Part shown: positions 24,301 through 36,300 of the stretch, piece by piece
Numbering within the stretch: the stretch's first letter is position 1
How the letters are laid out: each line of letters starts with the position of its first letter
DNA from: a bacterium
GTDB lineage: Archaea > Nanoarchaeota > Nanoarchaeia > Woesearchaeales > UBA10216
Direction of reading: 5' to 3'
DNA: 39,496 bases
NCBI GenBank assembly: GCA_024206195.1
Contig: JAAGZO010001196.1
Coordinates: 1 to 39,496 of the forward strand
Notes under the pieces: model-generated
The model's database searches: none
Told to the model about the DNA's origin: nothing
What the model saw: only the letters and a program-made list of their open reading frames with translations
Made by a program: the position numbers and the translations under genes

Positions 24301-27300
24301 GTAATATTTGCCTCATTACCATCATAAGCAGAAACATTCACATAAATCCAATCACGATTGAAATAAGTGTCATTATTTTCAGTTCCAAAACCAAATTCTA
24401 CAGTAGGCAACATGCTATCAAGCGTAAGAACCCTTGTTAATGTCGTGTTAGCATTTCCTGCTTTATCGCGTGCAGTTACATTATAATAATACAGCTCGTT
24501 TGTATCCAAGATGCCTGTGAAATTAAAGCTTGTATTGCCTGCAAGCAACGTTGTCTCATTAACCACACCTGTTGAATTAAACAAGAAGAATGTAAGGTTG
24601 TTAAAGTTGTCCTCAATAATAGATACATTCACAGCTATCCAGTCTCTGTTAAAGAATGTGTCATTGTCCTCTGTTCCTATATCAAAATCTATTTCAGGAT
24701 AAACAGTATCTATATTAAAAGTATAGTTTGATTCATTAAACGCATAGTTACCTGCAGAATCATTACACCAGACATTCCAGTCATATGTTCCATCATCGAA
24801 TTCCAGGGTTACTGTGTCCTGCACACCATTTTCTACAGCACTGTTTGTTTCATTTGCAACAAACTCACCTGAAGCATTGTGGTAAAGCACACAAGCTTCT
24901 GGATTTACATCATAAGGAGTGTAACTTAGGTCTATTGAAGAACTAGACTCCCAGGAGTCATTAGAAGGCATATCAAGACTTGCTGTAGGAACCAGACTGT
25001 CAAGAGTTATTGTTCGAGTTGCTGTTGTCCCATTATTGCCTGCTTTGTCAAGTACAGATACATTGTAATAATATTCCTCGTTTGTGTCCAATAAGTCTGT
25101 GAAATTAATGGTTCTATTGCCCGCAAGCAATGTTGTTTCATTAACAATATGTGTTGAATTAAAAAGGACAAAAGTAATATTATCTTCATTAGTATCAAAC
25201 ACTGTTACAGTAACATTAATCCAATCACGATTGAAATACGTGTTATCATCTTCAGTGCCATCGCCAAAGTCCACAACAGGTGAAGTGCTGTCAAGAGTAA
25301 TAAACAGTATGCCTGTGCTGTTTGAATTGCCTGCTTTATCATACACAGTCACATTATAATAATACTCTTCATCAGCATCTGCTATTCCAGTAAAGTTATA
25401 GTCTCTTGTGCCCGCAGGCAGTGTTTCCTTATCAACAAGATGTGTAGAATTATACAAGAAGAAAGTGATATTATCCTCATTTAGATCATAAGCAGAAACA
25501 TTCACATAGATCCAGTTGCGATTGAAGTAACTGTTGTTTTCCTCAATATTCTCACCAAATTCAACAGTAGGCCACATGCTATCAAGTGTAAGCAGCCTTG
25601 TTAATGTACTATTAGAATTTCCTGCTTTATCCTTAACAGTTACATTATAATAATACTCTTCATTGGTATTTGAAAGCTCAGTGAAATTTATGCTGCGATT
25701 GCCTACGAGCAACATGGTCTCATTTACAAGATCAGTAGAATTAAACAAGAAGAATGTGACATTATCCTCATTAATATCAAAAATAGAAACATTCACAAAA
25801 ATCCAGTCACGGTTAAAGTATGTATCATTCTCCTCTGTAATATTATAGAGTTCTATAAGAGGGAATGTTGTATCAATATGCAGGAGCCATACTTCAGATT
25901 TGTTTGCATTTTCAGCATAATCTGTACAGTTAATGCTCCAGTTATATGAGCCATCATAGATGTCATCAACTGTAAAACCATTTTGCTGTTCATATAATAT
26001 TGGAGTTGTATTGGTCTGGTTTATTAAATCATCAATAATAAGGGAACAGTTACTGAAGTGGAAGGAGTTATCTGCAGGAGTATAATAGAATTCTATGTCG
26101 TTTGTGCTGTTCCAGGAATCGTTTGAAGGGCTGTTAAGGATTGTGTATGGCTTTGTTGTGTCTGGGAGGATTTCAAACAAAGCATAGTCTGTTTCATTTC
26201 CATAGCCTGAACCGTATGCCAAGGAAACAGCTGAATAATTCGTGAATGATTTGTTGAAAGTATCCCATTCATAGGTCCACAAGCCATCAGGTCCTGTAGA
26301 GTCCACTTCACTCAGCATAAGTTCCTGCATAGTTCCATTAGCTGAAACGGTGTCATTAATAGTTTCATAGTAGAACACTTCAAAGGTTGCATAGTCCAGT
26401 GCAAAAGAGCCGTCCTCGTTTCCCCATGTTGCCTGCATTGTAGCATCTGTTTCATACCTGATAGAAACCTTAAGCGTGTCGTCATCTATATAGTCATCTA
26501 TCGAGGATTCCTCTGAAAATGCCTTTGTTTGTTCATTTGGTGAACTTCCGTCCTGAGAAAATGTTCCTATTGTATCCCATATCGATGTTTCAAAGTTGTA
26601 TAGCTCGGCATTAACAGGGTTGTTTGGTGCTCCTGTCATTGCTCCAACACAGGTTATTGGTACTGCTACGTCGTTTGAATGGCAGTATGTAATTGAAAAG
26701 TTAAGTGATGCTACATCCTGGTCCGTTATTTTAAGATCAGGGAAACTGTAGTTTAAACGTATATATGCTCCCAGGTCAACATTCTGTATGAATCCATTGA
26801 TCCTTCCAACACCATAATAAACATTATTGTCTGATAAAGTGTCTGAATAGCTTCCGCTGTTTACATTATACCCTGCTCCAAAGGCGATTAATCCTCCTGC
26901 TTCCCCAGATTCTACAGAACTAAAAATTCTTCTTGACTCAGTATTGCCTGGACTCTCTGCATTTGTATTATTGTAATATGCGAAAAAACTAGTGCTATCA
27001 ACACCTGTTGTTACATTCGCCCTGAACCAGACCATACAGAAATTGTAATCATCCCCTGCTGTAACTGATCTTCGCATTGAACCAATATTAAACTGACCAT
27101 CTGTCTTTATGATTCGTATCTCATTATTACAGCTTTGTATGTTACCATCTAATCCAGAGAGATTAACCTCTATCAAGACATCTTCCTGGTCTGATGAGCT
27201 GTTGATCATAATTGGTTTTCTTTGTTTCCATGAAGAATCCCACCAAGGTATTGTTGTGTTTCCTTTTATGACATCCATGATCACATCAAGGTCAAGATCA

Positions 27301-30300
27301 TTGTCAAATTCATCTTTTACAGTAGTAGAAAGATTTGCTATCTCACCGCGTTCATAGCTTGGCTGGTCACTGGAAAGATTAACAACAATGACAGATGCTA
27401 TCTGTACAGTTAGATTATATGCATAGCTACTTCCAACATTCCTATCTCCGCTGTCATCAGTACAGTTGATACTCCAGTTGTACTGTCCTGTATCAAAATT
27501 AGTTTGAGTTATTGCGTTTATCTGACCTTCTGCTATCGCAGTCTCATTTGATTTATTGAAGATTCCGTTAATGATCAAGCTGCAGTTCCAGATGCCTGAA
27601 AGTTCATCTGTTACATTGAACTGGAAATCAACATTTCCATCGCTGTCAATAGAGTTGTTTGTTGGAAATGTCAAGTTAATCCATGGAGGATCCATGTCAG
27701 GTTCCACTGTCAGGTTTCTTGTTTCTGAACTGTTAATGTTTCCTGCAAGATCTGTACAGTTTACACCCCATAGATAGGTTCCATTCTCAAAGTCCTGTTG
27801 GAAGCTCTGAGTGACATCCTCTGATATTGTTGTATCTGTAAGATTAATTGTTCCATTAATGATCAAGCTGCAGTTAGCTATGTCAATTAGGGCATCTGAT
27901 GCATTATAATTAAATGTGATATGACCAAATACATCATATGTATTGTTTTCTGGTGATTCTAAATTAATCATTGCTGGCGTTCTGTCAAGTGTTATGTTTG
28001 TGTGTGTGTCATTGGTTCCAATATTTCCCAATGTATCATTTGTGCCAACTCTGATTTCATAAAAAGTTCCTTCAGAAAGGCTGCCTGTATCCCAATTACA
28101 CAAATACGGCGCAGTGAAATTTGTGCATATAAACTGCCACTCTGATTCGTCGTTCTCTCTATACCAGAATGTTGTTGAATTTACACCTATTCCAACAGAA
28201 TCATATGAAGAAGCATTGGTGGAATAAGCGGTGGCTGAAATGTTCGAGAGGTTTTGCGGCATGACCAACGTGGATACAGGACCTGAAACGTCAACCTTGA
28301 TCAGCCGGGTTTCAGAACTGTTTTCATTGCCAAGGAAATCAACACAGCGCACTCTCCAGGTGTGGTTTCCTTCATCAAGATTATCAACTGAGAAATTCAG
28401 ACTCTGGTTTTTTGTTATGCTCTTGTTAGTTACATTGACCACTGAATCCAAAATCAAACTGCAATTAGAAATTGATGAGTGTTCATCACTAACATTATAA
28501 AAGAAGATTATATCATCAAGATTCCAGCTGTCATTCAGTGGCTTTTCTAAATGTATGAAAGGGGAAGTTCTATCCAGTGTAATGTTATAATGCGTATCAT
28601 TAGCACCTGGATTTTCTTCATAATCAGTTGAGAAAACCTTAATCTGATAATAGTTACCATCTGGAAGACTAGATATGTCCCATGTACAGTCGAATGGCGC
28701 CTCTCCATCTAAGTCTGAACATGCTGGGCTCCATTCGCTTAAATCGTTCTCCCTGTAACTAAAATTAGTGAAATTAATTCCACTGCCTAAATCAATAACA
28801 GTTGCATTAATCGTGTGAGATGAACCAGTATAGTTTGTTCCGTTCAGCGGACGGTCCAATACAGAAGTTGGGCCTATATTGTCTATTCCAATCGTAATAA
28901 CAGTGCTATTCAATAGCCCGTCTCCGTCTGTTAAATTCAATCTCAAATAACATGAAAGGCTTTCTTCGCTGCACGAACCTGGGCTTTCAGTGTCAAACAT
29001 GCATGTTTCATCAGAACCACTACAAATCTCAGTAGAAGAATCAAATCCTACATTGTTATCAACCTCAAAGGTATACAGATCCAAGTTTCTATCGTCTGTT
29101 GAAGAAGATGCATCTAACTGTTCTGTTCCATGAAGCCATATACCATCATCAGGATATGCAAAAGCAGCAGAAGGATGGTCATTAATAGTAACGTTAATGT
29201 CTGCTGAAAAGTCTATTGGAGCGTTTGTTGAGTTACCATGACATCTTAATGGGAGATCATTATCCCCTGAGGTCATATTTGACGTTAAATTGAATGTTGC
29301 ATTACATGACGCGCCAATTGCAATTTGACCACATTCAAAGAAGCTTGAGTTGGATGTTAAATAACCAGAGATATCTGTGATGTCCTCCCAGACAATATCC
29401 TTTAATTGTGATTTAATGAAAACACCCTCACAAGGGTCTGTTGAAGAAAGACTGCAAAATACCTGGCATTCCTGTATGAATGAATATGTTAATAGTTCAT
29501 CTGACTCATTTAAGGTGACATTAACTGTCGGCTCAAGCATTGAAGCAGAAATGAATACCTGAGAAACAGCTGACCAATTAGTAGGTTCAAGTGGAGTAAC
29601 AAGCTCTTGATTACTTGCTTTATCTATCGCAAATGTCCTAATCCAGGTATAGTTGCCTTCTTCGTTGTTATCTACTACAGCGGCATAAACATCTCCTCCT
29701 GCACTGTCACATATACTATCGTTTTCAAGTGTAAAGTTTACTAGACCGCTGCTCGGCTTGTCTATCTCTGCAAGCACTTCAAACACACCTGAAAAGGTGT
29801 CTGTTACTGTTGCATTAATACAAACCTGCTTGTTAATTGCTGTCTGAGAATCATTTACAGATTCCAAGCTTACAACAGGAAGCGTAGTGTCAACTGTCAG
29901 GTTTCTTATCTTTGAAACATTAAGATTGTCTGTGTAGTCATAACATTGAACACCCCATTCATATGTTCCATTTTCCATTGGCTGAGAAAAGTTTTGAGTT
30001 GCGCTTTCCTGAATCGAATAGTTAGTCTGGTTTATTAAGTCTTCAATTATCAGGCTACAATTCTCCACTCCAATAAAATTGTCTGTGACATTATAGCTGA
30101 AAGTAGGAATACCTGTGTTGTCATATCCTTCTTCCGGAGGATTTTCCAGGAAAAGAGAGGCTGGCGTATAGTCTATATTCACTACCTGCTCCCCAGATCT
30201 ATTGGTGTTCCTCGCAGAATCATTGAGAACAACATAATAATTGTATGCCCCTTCATCAAGATTAATCAATGAAAAGTTTGTGAAATTTCCACTATAGTAT

Positions 30301-33300
30301 CTGGTCTCATTTAGTACTTCATTGATAAACAGAAGTATTGTGTCAGGATTCTCCTCTATAAAGGATACATTTACAATAAAGTTGTCCTGGGTCTGATTTG
30401 ATTCATTACTTGGAGTGGGTATTTCATAGGTCATCGCAGGGAATGTAGTGTCAATTGTAACTGTCCTGTTTGGAAGCGAATCATAATTAGCGTGCGTATC
30501 ATTAATGAAAACACTAAAGTTGTAAACACCATCCTCAAACAATCCTGAAAAGTTGGTGAACTTGTTTGAACCTGCTTCGTAGGTTCTTGATTGGTTTGGA
30601 AGTCCGTTTATCTGTAGCTCTATTGTTCCAGGGTGTAGCTCTGTATGTGTTATGTTTACAACAAGCTCAGATGTATTCAAGAAGTCATTATCCTCTGGTG
30701 TTGGCAATTCATAATCTAAAGTTGGATCTGTATAATCTATTATTAATTTTCTTATTTCTGATGAACCATTGTTCAAAGAAGAGTCTGTACATTCAATAAA
30801 CCAGAAGAACTCTGCTTCAAACAAACTCATATCAATACTATTTGTAGATGATTCATCAACATAGCTTTGATTATTCTGCCTTATCTGACCATCATTCAAA
30901 TCAAGGGTACAGTTTAATATTTCAGAAGACGTATCAGTAACATCATATTCAAACGTTATGTCAACTATTGTGGAAAGAGTATTATTATCAGGACCTACCA
31001 AGATAATATTTGGTGGAGCAGGGTCTCCCCATGTAATGCTCAGATCCTGTAAAGTGATGGTATTTGAATCGTCTGTAGCAAACAAGACTCTGTAAAGCAG
31101 AGTTTCTGTTAAATAAACATCTTGTATTCCTTCGCCATTTGTTGCATTATACCAGCTTGCACCGTCATCAAATGAAACCTCTATTGAGATATTGTTGGTC
31201 GTGTCTGTTCCACTAGTTGACCATGTTATGTCTATTATTTCCTCAATAGTGCTTGTTAAGTTTATTGAATGCGCTATAAAGTTTCCATTTGATGTTACAC
31301 CAACATCACCTGTAAAACTCACAATTCCAGTACTCCAAATAGTTCCATCATACTCTGCAATGCTGGAGTTATCATCATAATCATCATAATAAGTTCCACT
31401 CATGCTAAGATTAAATGAAGAACTGTTCTCCCTAATATTTCCAATTGAATTATTTGAATAAACATTTATTATATATGAACTTTCATTAACAACCAGGAAT
31501 TTTACAATATCACCCATACAATTATTACATATAGTGGTGTTCTCCCTGCCATCAATGTTATACCATAAAGTATCTACAAGAGCATCAAGAGTGATATTCA
31601 AACTAGGGGTATGATCCCCAATAGTACCATTCGGAGCCTTGATAACAACAACAGGAGAATCAATATAAGTATAGTTTAGCACCAGCGTTCGGTTAGATCC
31701 CCATGCGATCTCTCCATCAATGTTCTCACCAAGGCAGTTCCATGTATAATTTCCTACACTCATATTTTTCAGCCAGGAACAGGTTCCACCTAGCCCGGAA
31801 ACTGAGCATGTATCATTGTAAGCATAATTAGAATCTTTATCATCTGTTAAGTAAAGTGAAATAGAATCAACATCAACATCGCTCGAAAGATTACAAGTAT
31901 AAGTAATGTTTCTTGGTGTGTTGTTGTAAAGATACATTGTATAATCCTCTGGCGGAGCAGACAGATTCATAGTAAGAAGAGAATAATATTCTACAACAAC
32001 TTCAGCATAATCTGTCCTTAGAGTATTTGAATTCCCTGAATGAGGATACATTATCTTTGGGATGCTCTTTGGTGAAACAACTGAATTCATCCATGGTGAA
32101 AACAATCCCTTAACAAAACCAGAAATGCTGTTGTTTCCATACTTAATAAAATTGTAATAGCCCTTTATTGAAACAGCGTGGTCCCTATTCCAATCTTCAG
32201 TCTTCTCTGGAGCCTTGTAACGTAGGTCAATGATATCCCCTGTTGTAAAAGACGCATAATCTCCGTCTTCTCTTGCAATCTTTGAATAAACATCTGTCTT
32301 ATTATTGAAGACAGCATGATATGGAATCACCTCATGAACTATCATTTCCTCATCAACAGAGTAATCCATTGCAACATAATCTATTTCATAAAATCCAGTG
32401 CTTGATATCAGCCTTATATTGACTTTTTCTCCCTCAATATCAGAAAGATCTACACTAAAAAGGAAATCATCCATTGTTTCCCTTCCAGCCTTAATATTGC
32501 CAATAGGCCTCCACTCTTCTCCAGTCCATACATCAACCTTTAAATCAACACCTTCTGCAATAGATGCACGAAGCAGTTTTGATAAAAACGGAATACGCAT
32601 TAACTTTTCCCAAAGCCACCAGTTGTTTTCTCCAATTGAACGGATATAGTATACCCATGCACTTGTTATGATTGGCTGTTTCATTACGTTAAGGAAAAAT
32701 TTTCCATGCTCTGCATCCTTAGGCCTGTCAAACATAAGCACTACTTCATTTTCCCATGTGCTCTTGTCATCCACATCCATAACCTCGTAAAAATCATCCC
32801 TCCAGAAAACACCATCCCTAACAAGTACATTGTTTAAACAATCAAAATTGTATTTATCATAACAAAGTTTAGGTGATGTAAGGTTTTGTATAGTGTGCAT
32901 ATTCCCGTCTATATCTGGCATAACAAAACCATCTCCTTTGTGATCAACAACATAGAAATCAAAATCATCAACAAAAGAAACCTCATTGAGCTCTTCCCTT
33001 ATTTGTATTCTATAATCACCATCAACCTCTTCCAAGTATGCTAAACGATCGTGTGTTCTTTCCTCAAGTGCGCCAATTACAGAAAATGGAAATGCCTCGT
33101 GCTCAAATGTCCAGTTGGTTCCATTGTAAGAATAAACAAATGGGCAGGAAGCAACATAGTGCTCGAATCGTGCCATCATGTAAACCCATTTCTCACTTTC
33201 AGTTTGATTGACATAGCTGTCAAAACCACTGGTTATCTCCTTTGTCCACCAAACATCTGTTGTGCTGCCGTCAGAGTCTGTATCTATAAGTTCCCAGCCT

Positions 33301-36300
33301 GTTGTTCCAACATTCCAGCAATATGCAGACAAATCATAATCAGCCCTTTGCTCATTGGATCTGCCTTCCCATGTAAAGTTCAGCGTAGTTAGCCTGCTTA
33401 CATTTGCTGAAATATTGAAATGGAATATATGAATGTCATACTCGCTGTTTGCATCAGCAAGGGCTGTGTCCCAAAGGGCATCATTGCTGGTTGAGATTGC
33501 AGTATAATCAGCACCTGTGGCTTCAGAAGTATATTCATAAGGATTTGGCGGGTTTGAGTCCCTTTCGGTTTCATAAGCCAAGTGCCCCATGGACACAGAG
33601 TAGTTAGAGCCAACTGAAATTGGGTCAACAGCAAGATACCATGGCCGAAGCTCTGTAAAGACCCCTGAATTGTATGTAATCTGCGCAGGACCCATCTCAT
33701 AAAGCTCTGGTGTTACAAGTGGTGGTAGGACTGAGTAAGTGATGACAGAATTATTTTCAAGGTCATTCCAGGTTAGTATTTTCTTATTACCGGACTCTGT
33801 AACAAAAGCTCCGCTGCTTTCAGTTACTGTAAACTCAATTGGAAGGATCTCGCTGAAATCAAAGCTGTCTGTGTCAACATATGAAACAAGTTGTATTGAT
33901 GAGTTGAATGCTCCCTGCCAGGGATCAGTTGTTACTGGTGTTGATCTTAGAATATCAAACTCATAGTAGCGCATTACAGTGAAATAAGAAATCATTGTAC
34001 TGTTAACATCTATTCCTACTGCTTCAACGATTAAGCTGTAGTTTCCTTCAAGATCTGTTTTCGCATAACTTGCTTCATAAATTCCAGGTTCTGTCTCTAT
34101 TATAGTATCATGTGATGATGAATACAATGTTGTGCTGTTATCAGGTGCTGTAACCTCAAGAAGTAAATCTGCCTCTTCAACCAAATAACCCGCAGAGTCA
34201 AGAACAACCATAATCATTTCTGCAGTCTCGCCTGGTCTATAGACTGATTTTTTTGTGTTTATAGTTGCAATTCCTGTTTCAACATATCCCGAGCTTTTGT
34301 CTGTCAGTTTAATAGAATATTCTTCTCCAGGGATAAGATCTCTTGCTTTTTTCCAGTCCCCAATGCAGGTCTGTCCAAAGAAATCCCAGTCTTCGCATTC
34401 AAAAAGCTCAGTTCCTTTTGCAATGGCACTAACTGATGCACTTGCAAACTTAATGCGTGTAGGATCAACTGAATATGCATTCAGAATCTTCTTGTTTCCA
34501 AGATCATATTCCTGCTTGTCAAAGCTGCTCAGACCTAGTTCGACCTTTCCTGAAAATTCCAGGCCTTCGAATCTTATTTTATTCAGTGGAATATCATCAA
34601 CAGTAATCTCAAAATCATAGCTGTCTATATCCAGCTCAACACGTTCCCTTCCAAACGCAGATACTGAAGCTCCATGCATCCCCGTCTTGGATACTTTTTC
34701 TTCACGAACCTCTTTCACAAGATCCTCATTTTTGAAAAATCGTGCTGTGAATCCAAGTTTCTGTCTATTATGGTCTGTTATTTCAAAAAGAACCTCTTTT
34801 TTTCCTGTAAGTACAAACAGAGTTACATTATTGCTGTATGCAGCATTCTTACTATCATTTACAATGAACATTATTGAATCTATTCCAGTGTACTCTTTTG
34901 TTGGAACAAACCTTACAATTGATTCATTGAAAGTAACATTAACATTTCCAGGGATTGTTGAACTAAATGTCAAATAGTCATCCTCAGGGTCCATGACATA
35001 ACTCGAAAGATTCAATTCTTTGCGGCTTCCCTTCAAAATTACCTGGTTTTCAACATTTGACAGGAAAACAGGAGGCAGATTTTCATGCTCCTCTACTAAT
35101 ATTGTGATCTGTTGTGTAGTGCTTAGGTTATTATCTGTTGCCTCTATGAAAAGAATAATCAATCCAACAAAACCAATGTCAGGTCTTAACTCAACTAGTG
35201 AATCATTCTGCAGGATATTTATGTTCTCTGACAGGCTAACAGAGTAGGTCATATTGTCACCATTCTCATCAAAGAAGTATTTGTCTAGGTCTAGTATCAG
35301 TGTCTCGTTCTTTTTTATTATGAATCGGTATTCTTCTGAGTCCCAAACAGGAGCCTTGTTCTCTGATTCATTAAGAGGGAGTATTATTACAGTTGATGTG
35401 TCGAAGCTTGAAAGTATGTTAACTGTTTGCTGGTCAAAGGTGTTCTGTTGCCCGCTGAATGCTGCGTTTATCAGGTAGTTGTCTGGCAGAACAGGTGTTG
35501 TGTTCCATTCAAATGAAGCATAACCCATTATATCCGTTGTTTGGGTTCCAATCAACACATTGTTTCCATAGAACTCAAGCGAACTTCCTTCTATTGGACT
35601 CTCATTTTCATAAACAAGCCTTGCCTGTATTAAGAAAACTGTACCTCTTATTGCCTGCATTGGTGTTATCAATAGCTCTGATATCCTTGTTATGATATCC
35701 TGTGCAGGCTCTATGAAGCTTGCTGTCAGTGTATCCCATTCGCTGTAGTACACCTCTGTGAAAAGATCATCCTCTTCAAGGCTATAATCAACATAAATAA
35801 TCTGTGCGCTTAGCTCATTATTCTCTGTTGTACCATATCTTCCAATGAATGAATAGAATGTTTCATTCCATGCATTATGCAGCGGCTCTAGGCTGATAAA
35901 GTTACAGCATTTTTCTGCTCCAAAACAGACTGTTGTCGATGTATCATTTTCAATTGAGTATGTCTGCCAACGCGTACATAGATTTGATTCATTAACTTCC
36001 CAGGTAAACTGAGAGTTTCTTATTGTCAAATCTATTGTACTGTCTGAAGTGTCTACACCATCATTATCCGCATCCCATGATGTTCCGGATTCATATTCCA
36101 GCTGCACTAATATCTCATTCGTTCCGTTATAGATAGGAGCAGCGGATTCTTGGTGGTCGTTGACACTAGAATTGTCCGCTGCTCCTTTAATTGTCGGAAT
36201 TATCAAAGAAATACTTATTGTTAAGAATAGTACAACTAATAAGAAGAACCAAGGATTCCTAGAAGATGCTCCCAAGACCCCTTTGGTATTAAAACGTTTA

